Below are positions 52,118 to 61,463 of a DNA stretch of 64,000 bases, piece after piece (position 1 is the first letter of the stretch; each line of letters opens with the position of its first letter). Position numbers and translations under genes: made by a program. Under the pieces are notes generated by a model. That model saw only the letters and a list, made by a program, of their open reading frames with translations. It was not told the origin of the DNA and did not search any database. Origin of the DNA: FEN-1279 sp964501535. GTDB taxonomy: Bacteria > Bacteroidota > Ignavibacteria > Tepidaquicellales > Tepidaquicellaceae. The stretch spans positions 24,250 to 88,249 of the forward strand of contig CAZCSV010000007.1 of NCBI GenBank assembly GCA_964501535.1. The letters are read 5' to 3'.

Positions 52118-54421
52118 ATGTATTTAAAAATGAAAATGAGAATTTTATTAATATTTATCGGTATTGCTTATTATATAAACCTGTTTCCTCAGGATAAGGG
52201 TGAAATAAATGGAAGAATTGTCGATAAGATGACTCAACAACCCGTAATCGGCGGGATTGTCGAAATTGCTCAGCTTAAATTGAAAACAGGCTCGGACGAC
52301 AACGGTTATTTTATTTTATCCGGTATACCTGCCGGGGTCTATTCGGTTCAGTTCAGCTCTGTCGGATATGTGCCTCTGATTAAAGATTTCATTTCTGTAA
52401 ACTCAAATTCATCTTTGAATATTCTTGCAGAACTGGAACTTATATCTACGGACGAAATAAATGTTGAGGCGCTGCGATTCGAAAAGCCCATAGATATTTC
52501 AAATTCCTTTAAAAATTTATCTTTCGAGGAAATAAGAAGAAGCCCGGGCGGCTTCGAAGATATCGGAAGGGTAATACAGACTCTACCCGGTGTATCGTTC
52601 GTCAATGACGGAAGAAATGATTTAATCGTTCGAGGTGGCTCACCGGCAGAAAATCTTTTCCTCGTTGACGGTGCTCCGATACCTAATATAAATCACTTCG
52701 GCTCTCAGGGTACGACGGGAGGTCCTACGAGCATCATTGATTTGAATTTCATCCGTGAAGTGAATTTTTTGACCGGCGGGTTTTCTGCGAGATATGGCGA
52801 TAAACTTTCATCCGTGCTCGATATTAAATTACGAGAAGGTAACAGGAACAGATTTATGGGTAATATTAATCTCAGTGCTACCGGATTCGGTGGAATTCTC
52901 GAAGGTCCCATCGGCAGTTCAGAAAAAGGTTCTTGGCTTTTCAGTATCAGGCGAAGTTATCTGGATTTTGTTTTCAATGCGGTGGGCTTTGGTTTTATTC
53001 CTGAATATAATTCGTTGCAGTTAAAAGGAGTGTATGATATTAATCAGAATAATATTTTTACTGTGAATTTCATAGGTAATATCGATAAAGTGAGATTCAA
53101 TAATGATGATATCGAGGATAAACAAAATAACGAAAATATTTTGAAAAATAATCAGTATGGTTACACTAATTCATATGAACTGAAATCGCTTTTGTCGAAT
53201 AAATCCTTTTCAAGAATAATTTTATCGAGAAGCTATTCGAATTATGACTATTCGGGCAGAGATGCAAATTTTGTCGAAAAATTCAAGAATCTCTCTGAAG
53301 AAGGACAAACGGTTCTGAAAGCCGAGTATAATCTGATACCTAATAGTAACAGCGAGATTTCTTTCGGCGCCGAAGGTAAATTGATTAATTTCAAAAATGA
53401 AATTAAAACTGCCCAGGATACCTTGTATACAATCGACCCTCAGACAGGTAACCGGTATGTAATTCCTGCACTCGATTTTAATACTACGAATACGACTTTT
53501 AAATTGGCATCTTATGTCCAACTGACACAGAGTCTTTTAAATAGAATAAAAATCAATCTCGGCCTGCGTTATGATTATTTCGATTTCATCAATAAGAAAA
53601 ACTATATTTCACCGAGAGCATCCGCAACCATTAGCATTTTGCATAATTTCAATTTGAATTTCAGCTATGGTATTTTTTACCAGTCACCTTCGTATATCTG
53701 GCTCGTCTCGAATTCCAATAACCGTGATTTGATGAATATCAGGGCAGACCATTATATCGCCGGTATTGAATACATCTTAGGAAAAGATTCAAGAGCAACC
53801 GTTGAAGTGTATTATAAAAAATATAAGGACTATCCTGCGAGTTCATTGAGACCTTACTTTATTCTTGCAAATAACGGCGGAGATTATGAGAATACATCGA
53901 ATTTTGGACTTGAACCTCTCGTATCGGAGGGTATCGGTTACGCAAAAGGAATTGAATTATTTTTCCAGAAAACCCTCTCGGAAAAATTTTATGCGACGGC
54001 TAATCTTTCATTGTTCATGGCTAAATATACCTCCCTCGACGGAATTGAAAGAGCAAGTAATTTTGATAATGGTGTGCTTTTTATTGCGAACGGAGGCTAT
54101 ATTGCCGGAAAGGGCTGGGAGATTTCTTCGAAATTCAGATACGTCGGCGGCAGACCTTTTACACCGATAAATCAGTTTGACGGGACGCAATTAATTACAC
54201 AATATAATTCCGACAGGTTGCCGGATTATTACAGCCTCGATATAAGGGTAGATAAAAAATGGAGCTTTAAAAAGTGGTCTCTCGTAACATATATAGATAT
54301 ACAGAATATTACGGGAAAGAAAAATATTACAAGCTATAAATGGAATAAATATACAAGAGAAATCGAATCGAATAAGAGCTTGGGTGTTTTTCCGACTGTC
54401 GGAATAAATGCGATGTTTTAA
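52118..54421 (+). CDS. TonB-dependent receptor with carboxypeptidase-regulatory-like N-terminal domain
   Basis: This 767-residue outer-membrane protein has a signal peptide, then a carboxypeptidase-regulatory-like beta-sandwich (about 27-115, INGRIVDKMTQQPVIGGIVEI...GYFILSGIPAGVYSVQFSSVGY). A plug domain follows (about 130-250, VRGGSPAENLFLVDGAPIPNINHFG and GGFSARYGDKLSSVLDI), then a 22-strand barrel to the C-terminus. TonB-dependent receptors import large or scarce substrates, but no SusD-like partner or transport operon is adjacent, so the substrate is unknown. ATGs at 52118, 52130 and 52136 are all possible starts; the later ones give a more typical signal peptide. Confidence 0.9.
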   Translation: MYLKMKMRILLIFIGIAYYINLFPQDKGEINGRIVDKMTQQPVIGGIVEIAQLKLKTGSDDNGYFILSGIPAGVYSVQFSSVGYVPLIKDFISVNSNSSLNILAELELISTDEINVEALRFEKPIDISNSFKNLSFEEIRRSPGGFEDIGRVIQTLPGVSFVNDGRNDLIVRGGSPAENLFLVDGAPIPNINHFGSQGTTGGPTSIIDLNFIREVNFLTGGFSARYGDKLSSVLDIKLREGNRNRFMGNINLSATGFGGILEGPIGSSEKGSWLFSIRRSYLDFVFNAVGFGFIPEYNSLQLKGVYDINQNNIFTVNFIGNIDKVRFNNDDIEDKQNNENILKNNQYGYTNSYELKSLLSNKSFSRIILSRSYSNYDYSGRDANFVEKFKNLSEEGQTVLKAEYNLIPNSNSEISFGAEGKLINFKNEIKTAQDTLYTIDPQTGNRYVIPALDFNTTNTTFKLASYVQLTQSLLNRIKINLGLRYDYFDFINKKNYISPRASATISILHNFNLNFSYGIFYQSPSYIWLVSNSNNRDLMNIRADHYIAGIEYILGKDSRATVEVYYKKYKDYPASSLRPYFILANNGGDYENTSNFGLEPLVSEGIGYAKGIELFFQKTLSEKFYATANLSLFMAKYTSLDGIERASNFDNGVLFIANGGYIAGKGWEISSKFRYVGGRPFTPINQFDGTQLITQYNSDRLPDYYSLDIRVDKKWSFKKWSLVTYIDIQNITGKKNITSYKWNKYTREIESNKSLGVFPTVGINAMF

Positions 54422-54608
54422 AAGCAAAAGCTAGAAGTTAGAAGTAAGGATAAAGAATTCAAAAGGCAAAATATATAATTTCTATTATAAGTGTCTCATT
54501 CAGAATTCAGCATTCAAAATTCGGAATTTATTTATCCGCGTATTTATTTCTCTCTTTAAAAATTCCCTTAAATTTTTTAGGTTATTTGATTATTAAATAA
54601 ATAGTATA
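54422..54608. repeat. degenerate ATTCA-type direct repeats in an intergenic gap
   Basis: The stretch around 54490-54530 reads as drifting copies of A(A)TTCAGAATTC and ATTCAAAATTC; the part just after the TonB gene contains AGCTAGAAGTTAGAAGTAAGG. No reading frame is seen. It resembles decayed short-repeat sequence. Confidence 0.3.
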
Positions 54609-55328
54609 ATGAAAAAATATATTATTATTGGTTTTGCTTTGTTTATTTTGACCAATATTTCTCCGGCACAGTTTTTTAACAAGTTCTCGCTTTTCGGAGG
54701 TCCTATGGTCGGCTGGCAGGTGCCTCAGGTAACCGATTTGAATGATGAAATGAGAAAAATCGGTATTCCTGAATTTTCCGGCAGCGGATATTTAACCCTT
54801 GGCGGTGGCGGTTATATCGACATCCCGCTCGTTGCAGGCTTGAGAGTCGGTGCGTTCGGCACGGGATTTACAGAAGATAAAGTATCGACCCCAACGGCTT
54901 CGGCAAATCCGATTAAAACAGCTAAATTTTCTTTGCGTTATGCGGCCATCTCGATAGAATATAATCGTAAAATCTCAAAACACTTCGATTTTACTATAGG
55001 AAGTAATTTTGGAGTCGGAACTACCAAGCTTGCTTTATCGCAGTTTAATTCGAATACTTCTATATGGAATGTTACTAATGACACACTCTTGACCAATAGC
55101 TATACAAATACTTATTCATCTACAACATTCACCCTGAATCCACAGGTCGGCATCGGTTATTTTGTTACAAAATTCATGTATCTGAAATTAAATGCAGGAT
55201 ATATGCTGACTCTCAGAGGAGATTGGAAACTCGAGGATGTGCTGGTTGTTAAAAGTGTTCCGTCAGGAATCAAAGCCGATGGATTCAATTTTAATCTTGG
55301 AATAAACTTCGGGCTGTTCACGGATTAA
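54609..55328 (+). CDS. outer-membrane beta-barrel protein, unknown
   Basis: 239 residues with a signal peptide (about 1-20, ending SPAQ) and alternating hydrophobic strands separated by Gly/Asn/Ser-rich turns, ending in LGINFGLF with aromatic/hydrophobic residues as barrels do. About 8-10 strands are expected. There is no peptidoglycan-binding OmpA domain. It has its own gap of 187 bases upstream and may be independently transcribed. Function unknown. Confidence 0.75.
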   Translation: MKKYIIIGFALFILTNISPAQFFNKFSLFGGPMVGWQVPQVTDLNDEMRKIGIPEFSGSGYLTLGGGGYIDIPLVAGLRVGAFGTGFTEDKVSTPTASANPIKTAKFSLRYAAISIEYNRKISKHFDFTIGSNFGVGTTKLALSQFNSNTSIWNVTNDTLLTNSYTNTYSSTTFTLNPQVGIGYFVTKFMYLKLNAGYMLTLRGDWKLEDVLVVKSVPSGIKADGFNFNLGINFGLFTD

Positions 55329-55367
55329 AGTAATTTAAATTCTGATGTAAATTTAATTTTTTTGATA

Positions 55368-56393
55368 ATGAAAAATATTTTTATCACCGGCGGTGCCGGA
55401 TTTATTGGAAGTAACTTTGTAAAATTTGTCCTGAAAAAATATGACTATAAGGTCATAAATTATGATAAACTTACTTATGCGGGAAACCTTGAAAACCTTA
55501 TTGATATAGAAAAACATCCGAATTATAAATTCGTGAAAGGCGATATATGCGATAAGGATTTTGCCGAGAAAATAATTAAGGAAAATAATGTCGATACTAT
55601 TGTAAATTTCGCCGCCGAATCGCACGTGGATAGAAGCATACTCGGTGCAAAAGAATTTATAGTTACCAATGTTCTCGGTACACAGACTCTTCTCGATATT
55701 ACAAAAAATCTCGGAATCGAAAAATATCTGCAGGTCTCCACGGATGAAGTCTATGGTTCACTGCCTGAAGATAAAAAAGAATTGAAGTTTACAGAAAATA
55801 CTCCAATAACTACGAACAGTCCTTATTCTGCAAGTAAAGCATCAGCGGATTTGTTATGCAATGCCTATTATCATACACACAAATTACCTGTCTTGGTAAC
55901 GCGTTGTTCAAATAACTATGGTCCTTACCAGTTCCCCGAAAAGCTTATCCCGCTTATGATCGCAAAGGCACTCGACGGAGAAAAACTTCCCGTTTATGGA
56001 GACGGGAAAAATGTCCGTGACTGGCTCTATGTGGAAGACCATTGCTCAGCTATTTGCGAAGTCCTTCATAAAGGTAAAATCGGTGAAGTTTATAATATCG
56101 GCGGAAACAACGAATGGTATAATATTGATATCGTAAGGATTATTTTGAAATTACTCGGGAAATCCGAAGACCAGATTTCTTACGTAAAAGACCGACCCGG
56201 TCACGATAGAAGATATGCTATAGATTCTACTAAAATACAAAATGAACTCGGGTGGAAGCCTGCATTTCAGTTTGAAAATGGCATAGAAGCAACCATAAAA
56301 TGGTATGTCGAAAATGAAAATTGGTGGCGGAAGGTAATGAGCGGGGAATATATGAAATATTATGAAAAGAATTATTCCTCAAAAATGGTTTGA
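55368..56393 (+). CDS. rfbB: dTDP-glucose 4,6-dehydratase
   Basis: RfbB/RmlB converts dTDP-glucose to dTDP-4-keto-6-deoxyglucose, the branch point to rhamnose and other deoxysugars of the envelope. FITGGAGFIGSNFV is the NAD loop; STDEVYG (near residue 124) and YSASKA (Tyr near 153, Lys near 157) are the catalytic motifs, and NNYGPYQFPEKLIPL is the family signature. From ATG 55368 it has 341 residues. The other rml genes are not adjacent. Confidence 0.94.
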   Translation: MKNIFITGGAGFIGSNFVKFVLKKYDYKVINYDKLTYAGNLENLIDIEKHPNYKFVKGDICDKDFAEKIIKENNVDTIVNFAAESHVDRSILGAKEFIVTNVLGTQTLLDITKNLGIEKYLQVSTDEVYGSLPEDKKELKFTENTPITTNSPYSASKASADLLCNAYYHTHKLPVLVTRCSNNYGPYQFPEKLIPLMIAKALDGEKLPVYGDGKNVRDWLYVEDHCSAICEVLHKGKIGEVYNIGGNNEWYNIDIVRIILKLLGKSEDQISYVKDRPGHDRRYAIDSTKIQNELGWKPAFQFENGIEATIKWYVENENWWRKVMSGEYMKYYEKNYSSKMV

Positions 56394-56442
56394 AAATTAA
56401 AAATATAGGTCTTAAATTCATAGATTATAAACTAAAATAATT

Positions 56443-57387
56443 ATGTCAATAAAGATTGAAAATTTAACGAAGTATTACGGGAATAATCCCGCAGTTAAAG
56501 ATATTTCATTTGAAGTGAAAACAGGTGAAATTGTCGGCTTTCTGGGTCCTAACGGGGCCGGAAAAACCACGACAATGAAGCTTATTACTACTTACTTATC
56601 CCAGAACAGCGGAAAAATATTCGTTGACGGAATTGATACACAGGCTGACTCGCTGGCTGTAAGAAAAAAAATCGGTTACCTTCCGGAACAAAATCCGCTT
56701 TATTCGGATATGAATGTCATCGATTATCTGAAGTATGCGGCTGAACTTCAGTCCGTGGAAAAATCGAAAATTAACGATGCCGTAAAAAAAATGGTGAAAG
56801 TATGCGGTCTCGAAGATGTCAGGCATAAAGATATTGGTGAGCTTTCGAAAGGCTTCAGGCAGAGAGTCGGATTGGCTCAGGCTATGATTCATAATCCCGA
56901 AGTGCTTTTACTCGATGAACCGACCTCGGGACTTGACCCGAATCAGATTATTGAAATCAGAAAACTTATCAGAGATCTCGGAAAACAAAAAACCTTGATA
57001 CTCTCGACTCATATCCTCCAGGAAGTGCAGGCTACCTGCGGTAGAGTTATAATAATTAACAACGGTGAAATAGTTGCCGACGGAACTACCGATTCCCTGC
57101 AGAAAAAATTCCAGGGACAGCTGGTGATTTCTCTGACATTGAAAAAAGACCCGAAAGCAGGAAAAGAAAAAATTATCAGTATGTTCGAATCTGTTAACGG
57201 GGTCGAAAAGGTTAGAATTACATCCGATACTCCGGAAGTCTGGAACATCGATATTTCCGCTAATAAAGGCTCGGATGTCCGCGATGCTATCTTTAAAAAA
57301 GTTGTATCGAACGATATGGTTCTCCTCGACCTGCATCAGGAAGAGACATCATTGGAAGATATTTTCAGAAAGTTAACAACTCAATAA
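56443..57387 (+). CDS. ABC transporter ATP-binding protein, GldA-like
   Basis: 314 residues: Walker A GPNGAGKTTT (about 37-47), signature LSKGFRQRVGLA (about 133-145), Walker B VLLLDEPTSGLD (about 153-164) and an H-loop STHIL, followed by a C-terminal domain typical of ABC-2-type exporters. In gliding Bacteroidota the same arrangement is GldA with GldF and GldG. The next gene starts ten bases later and encodes the permease. Confidence 0.9.
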   Translation: MSIKIENLTKYYGNNPAVKDISFEVKTGEIVGFLGPNGAGKTTTMKLITTYLSQNSGKIFVDGIDTQADSLAVRKKIGYLPEQNPLYSDMNVIDYLKYAAELQSVEKSKINDAVKKMVKVCGLEDVRHKDIGELSKGFRQRVGLAQAMIHNPEVLLLDEPTSGLDPNQIIEIRKLIRDLGKQKTLILSTHILQEVQATCGRVIIINNGEIVADGTTDSLQKKFQGQLVISLTLKKDPKAGKEKIISMFESVNGVEKVRITSDTPEVWNIDISANKGSDVRDAIFKKVVSNDMVLLDLHQEETSLEDIFRKLTTQ

Positions 57388-57396
57388 TTATTAAAT

Positions 57397-58104
57397 ATGA
57401 ATAATATATTAACAATATTTAAAAAAGAATTAAAATCCTATTTTTATTCGCCTGTAGCCTACATTGTTATCGTGGTTTTTCTTATTATAACAGGATGGTT
57501 CTTTACGAGCACACTGTTCGTGGCAGGCGTGATTACAATGAGGAATGTTTTTGATATCATTCCGTTTATTCTGTTATTCTTCATTCCCGCGATTTCTATG
57601 AGAACTTTCTCGGAAGAAAAGAAATCTGGTACGATAGAGTTACTCTTAACAAAACCAATAACCGACTATGATATTATCCTTGGCAAATTTTTCTCTACGC
57701 TGACGCTTGCGGTCTTGACTTTTATTCCTACCGTTATTTATGTGGTCAGCCTGAAATTGCTTGGTCCCCTCGATATAGGCTCGATATTCAGTGCTTATTT
57801 GGGATTAGTCTTAATGGCTGGATTGTATATCAGTATCGGACTCTTTGCATCATCATTGACTGAAAATCAGGTTGTTGCGTTCATTATAAGTTTTCTGATT
57901 ATCTTTGCCCTTTTTATGATGAACAAGATATTAATGTTCGTACCGCCGATTCTTGTTCCTATTATAGAATTTATCAGTACGGATTTTCATTTTTCAAGTA
58001 TCTCAAGAGGCGTTATAGATACAAAAGACCTGATTTATTATTTCAGCGGTATTTATATTATGTTATTGCTTACTAAGACTTCACTCGAAGGACGTAAATG
58101 GTAA
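57397..58104 (+). CDS. ABC-2-type permease, GldF-like
   Basis: 235 residues with about six transmembrane helices and the conserved RTFSEEKKSGTIELLLTKPITDYDIILGKF segment of ABC-2 permeases. It begins with a cytoplasmic MNNILTIFKKELKSYFYSPVAYI, typical of GldF. Paired with the ATPase before it and the GldG-like protein after it. Substrate unknown. Confidence 0.88.
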   Translation: MNNILTIFKKELKSYFYSPVAYIVIVVFLIITGWFFTSTLFVAGVITMRNVFDIIPFILLFFIPAISMRTFSEEKKSGTIELLLTKPITDYDIILGKFFSTLTLAVLTFIPTVIYVVSLKLLGPLDIGSIFSAYLGLVLMAGLYISIGLFASSLTENQVVAFIISFLIIFALFMMNKILMFVPPILVPIIEFISTDFHFSSISRGVIDTKDLIYYFSGIYIMLLLTKTSLEGRKW

Positions 58105-58148
58105 GCTAATTTTATTTCTTAAATAAATTAAGAGCAAATAAAAATTTT

Positions 58149-59768
58149 ATGAATAAAAAAGATATTAAAAAAGATATTCTGATTAAAGTCGCGATAATAA
58201 TCGGAATTATTATTGTGGTAAATGTTATATCCAAACGAATATTTACCAGAGTGGATTTGACAAAAAATAAAAGTTATACTCTCTCTGCAATTAGTAAGGA
58301 TATTGTAAGGAATCTGAGCGATAAACTTGTCGTTAAAGCATATTTTAGCGATAACTTACCGTCACCCTACAATAATTTAAGGAGAAACCTGCAGGACATT
58401 TTGAACGATTACAGGTCGTATTCGAATGGAAACTTGAATTATGAATTTCTGAATCCATCGGGTGAGGGTGAAACAGAGCAGGGTGAGCTGGAAAAGGAAG
58501 CATCTAAATATGGAATACAACCCGTTCAGATACAGGTTGTCGATAACGATAAACTTGAAGTGAAAAAGGCATTTCTCGGAATGGTTTTCCTTTATCAGGG
58601 CAAGCAGGATGTGATTCCTGTTATACAGTCGATGGGAAATATAGAATATGAAATAACAAGCATGATAAAAAGACTTACGGTTGAAAAGAAAAAGAAAATT
58701 GGCTTCTTACAGGGCCACGGTGAATATGATTATACAAAATTCAATCAGATAAATGCAGTCCTGAACTCGCAGTATGATGTCGTAAGGGTTGAAGTTAGTA
58801 AAAATACGCCGGTACCTCCCGATGTTGATGTTCTGATTGTTATGGGTCCGAAATCCGAATTTCCCGAATCGCATAAATTTATGATTGACCAGTTTATTAT
58901 GCGCGGAGGTAATATAGCGTGGATGATTAATAAAGTTGTTCCGAATTTCCAACAGCAGATTGTAATAGGAGATATTGTAAAAACAAATCTGGATGATATG
59001 CTTGCAAATTACGGCATAGTTATTTCGAATGATTTGATAAGGGATTTACAATGCTCGGCTGTTCAGGTTCAGTCGCAAATCGGAATTCCGATTTCCATCA
59101 GTTATCCGTATTTCCCGAGCGTAACCAATATTGACAGGGAAAATCCTGCTTTTAAAAATATTCAGTCTGTAATTCTTTCGTTTGTCAGTTCTCTGGATAT
59201 AAACCAGGCCGCCGCTAAAAATATTTCCGTAAAGCCGTTATTAAAAACCTCTGACAAATCAGGCAAAGCTGAAGGATTTTTTATACTGAATCTTGAGCAA
59301 TACCAGAACCTGACCAAAAAAGCTGCCGATACCCTTTTCAATCAGAAAGGTTTTGTGGTTGGTGCAGTATATGAAGGTAAGTTCAGTAGCTTCTATGGCG
59401 GGAAGGAAATACCAAAGGACACAGCTCAGGATGCAAACCCTTTTACCGGACAGAAAATTGATTTTTCGACAAAAGAATCGAAACAAGTTGTTTTCGGTGA
59501 TGGTGATTTTGCTAATGAAGAACAAAGACCGCCTAAAGACAATCTGGTGTTTTTTGTGAATATGGTTGATTTCCTTGCGGATGATATCGGTCTTTCGGAA
59601 ATTCGAGGAAAAGACACATCGGAATCTCCAATCGAAGAGACATCCGATGCGACCAAAAAGTTTGTAAAGTATTTTAACCTTATAGTTCCGCCTGCATTGG
59701 TTCTTGTGGTCGGATTCTTCATCTGGAATAAACGAAAATTAAGAAAGAAAAATTTGCAATCAAAATAA
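58149..59768 (+). CDS. GldG-family ABC transporter auxiliary protein
   Basis: 539 residues: an N-terminal transmembrane helix (about 10-28), a large extracytoplasmic domain of the ABC_transp_aux/GldG type (VDLTKNKSYTLSAISKDIVRNL..., FLQGHGEYDYTKFNQINAVL), and a C-terminal transmembrane helix (about 510-530) with a basic tail. Such proteins accompany ABC-2 transporters in Bacteroidota and elsewhere, also in non-gliding species, so gliding is not proved. Confidence 0.87.
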   Translation: MNKKDIKKDILIKVAIIIGIIIVVNVISKRIFTRVDLTKNKSYTLSAISKDIVRNLSDKLVVKAYFSDNLPSPYNNLRRNLQDILNDYRSYSNGNLNYEFLNPSGEGETEQGELEKEASKYGIQPVQIQVVDNDKLEVKKAFLGMVFLYQGKQDVIPVIQSMGNIEYEITSMIKRLTVEKKKKIGFLQGHGEYDYTKFNQINAVLNSQYDVVRVEVSKNTPVPPDVDVLIVMGPKSEFPESHKFMIDQFIMRGGNIAWMINKVVPNFQQQIVIGDIVKTNLDDMLANYGIVISNDLIRDLQCSAVQVQSQIGIPISISYPYFPSVTNIDRENPAFKNIQSVILSFVSSLDINQAAAKNISVKPLLKTSDKSGKAEGFFILNLEQYQNLTKKAADTLFNQKGFVVGAVYEGKFSSFYGGKEIPKDTAQDANPFTGQKIDFSTKESKQVVFGDGDFANEEQRPPKDNLVFFVNMVDFLADDIGLSEIRGKDTSESPIEETSDATKKFVKYFNLIVPPALVLVVGFFIWNKRKLRKKNLQSK

Positions 59769-59771
59769 ATT

Positions 59772-60689
59772 ATGAAGGTAAATAAAACTTATATATTAGC
59801 GGCTGTATTCGTGGTCCTTGCTGTCCTCGCTTATTTTATTACGACGGACAGGGGAGAAAAGACAGCTACATATAAACTTGAGAAACAACTTTTTGAGGTT
59901 GATTCTGCTTTAATCGATAAACTGGAAATCGAACAAAACGGAAAGAAAGTTACTTTGGTTAAATCAGGAGTCGAATGGAGGCTTTCGCAGCCCGTCGACT
60001 ATTCTGCTTATCCTCAGTTTGTCGCTGCTGCTTTATCGGATTTGAAAAAATATAAACTCGAAAGCAAGGTCTCCGATAATCCGAGCAATAAAGACAGATT
60101 CGGCTTTAATGATACAAACCTTGTTAAAGTAACCGTATATCAGGGACAGAACCTGATGGGAACTATGATAATCGGGCATGCGGCAAACGGTCCTTCACAG
60201 ACGTTTATAAAGAGTCCCGAATCTAACGAGATATTTCTTGCTAATGATTTCCTGCGTAGCAATTTTGCTAAAGAGAGTATTTACGATGACTGGAGGGATA
60301 AGCTAATACTTAGTATATCAAAAGCAAGCATAACTTCGATTGATTTTATATCTCAATCTGAAAAATATTCAATTACGCGTGATTCTGCGGGTACATATCG
60401 TTCGGGAAAAGATTCCTTGAATACACAGGTCGTTGATGGTGTTTTTTCTATGCTGCAAAATTTTAACACGCAGGGCTTTAAAGACACAACAATCAGCGAT
60501 GATACTAAATTTGATTATACTGTGAAAGTAAATGCCGATAAGGTTTATTTGATTAATTTCTTGAAAATCGGAGAAGGCCCTAATCCGAAATTTTTATTGA
60601 AAGTGTCGGATAAAAAACAAATATTCGTCGTCGATGAAAACTTTTTGAAATTGCTGTTTAAAAATAGAAAAGAACTGGTTGTTTCATAA
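59772..60689 (+). CDS. DUF4340-domain protein
   Basis: 305 residues with an N-terminal signal anchor (about 5-23) and the DUF4340 pattern of repeated beta/alpha units (LIDKLEIEQNGKKVTLVKSGVEWRLSQPVDYSA, KVTVYQGQNLMGTMIIG). DUF4340 genes usually follow GldG-type genes; here it begins three bases after the GldG-like stop, so it is the fourth member of the cassette. Likely extracytoplasmic. Molecular role unknown. Confidence 0.85.
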   Translation: MKVNKTYILAAVFVVLAVLAYFITTDRGEKTATYKLEKQLFEVDSALIDKLEIEQNGKKVTLVKSGVEWRLSQPVDYSAYPQFVAAALSDLKKYKLESKVSDNPSNKDRFGFNDTNLVKVTVYQGQNLMGTMIIGHAANGPSQTFIKSPESNEIFLANDFLRSNFAKESIYDDWRDKLILSISKASITSIDFISQSEKYSITRDSAGTYRSGKDSLNTQVVDGVFSMLQNFNTQGFKDTTISDDTKFDYTVKVNADKVYLINFLKIGEGPNPKFLLKVSDKKQIFVVDENFLKLLFKNRKELVVS

Positions 60690-60755
60690 TGATATTTCAT
60701 TTGACTTGAACTTTTTACTTAATTTTTGTTGTTTGTATAAATACTAGCGTTAATA

Positions 60756-61454
60756 ATGTTATATTTAATATCCCTAATATTAGTCAGTTATTTTGTCGGC
60801 TCTATTCCGTTTGCTTTTCTTGTCGGTAAAGTTTTCAAGAATATTGATTTACGCAGACACGGAAGCGGGAATCTCGGCTCTACCAATGCTTTCAGAGTAT
60901 TAGGGACTCCTCTTGGTATTTTTGTGCAGATTCTTGATATTGGAAAAGGTTTAATAGTTGTACTGCTGTTGTCGAGTTTCTTTTACCATAATCTGCCGTT
61001 TACGAATTTAACTCCGTTTGATGATATAACGGTCTTAAAAATTATTGCCGGTATTTCAGCCGTTATAGGGCATACTTTTTCGTTTTTTATGGGATTTAGA
61101 GGGGGAAAAGGAATCAATACAGCTCTTGGTATGCTGATTTCCTTGTCTCCCGTCGATGTTTCCATAAGCCTTGGTTTCTTTTTACTTGTTTTGATTTTCT
61201 CGGGGTATGTGTCTTTAGGCTCCGTTGTCGCATCGTTCATTTTTCCGATGACTATGTTTATTCGTGAAAATATTTTTAACGTGGATATTTACGGTTATAA
61301 TACCCTGATATTTTTTAGTATAGCAGTATCGGTATTTTTGATTTATAACCACAGGGCGAATATAAAAAGATTGTTAATCGGAACTGAAAACAGGTTTGAT
61401 AACTTGTGGCTCATTAGGATTTTCAAGATAAAAGCTCCTTTCGCAAAAAAATAA
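60756..61454 (+). CDS. plsY: glycerol-3-phosphate acyltransferase PlsY
   Basis: PlsY transfers an acyl group from acyl-phosphate to glycerol-3-phosphate, the first step of phospholipid synthesis. The membrane protein has five or more helices and the active-site motifs GSIPFAFLVGK, RRHGSGNLGSTNAFRVLG and GHTFSFFMGFRGGKGINTALG. The 232 residues include a C-terminal basic extension. gpsA follows after nine bases, so substrate and enzyme genes are coupled. Confidence 0.95.
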   Translation: MLYLISLILVSYFVGSIPFAFLVGKVFKNIDLRRHGSGNLGSTNAFRVLGTPLGIFVQILDIGKGLIVVLLLSSFFYHNLPFTNLTPFDDITVLKIIAGISAVIGHTFSFFMGFRGGKGINTALGMLISLSPVDVSISLGFFLLVLIFSGYVSLGSVVASFIFPMTMFIRENIFNVDIYGYNTLIFFSIAVSVFLIYNHRANIKRLLIGTENRFDNLWLIRIFKIKAPFAKK

Positions 61455-61463
61455 ATTTACAAA

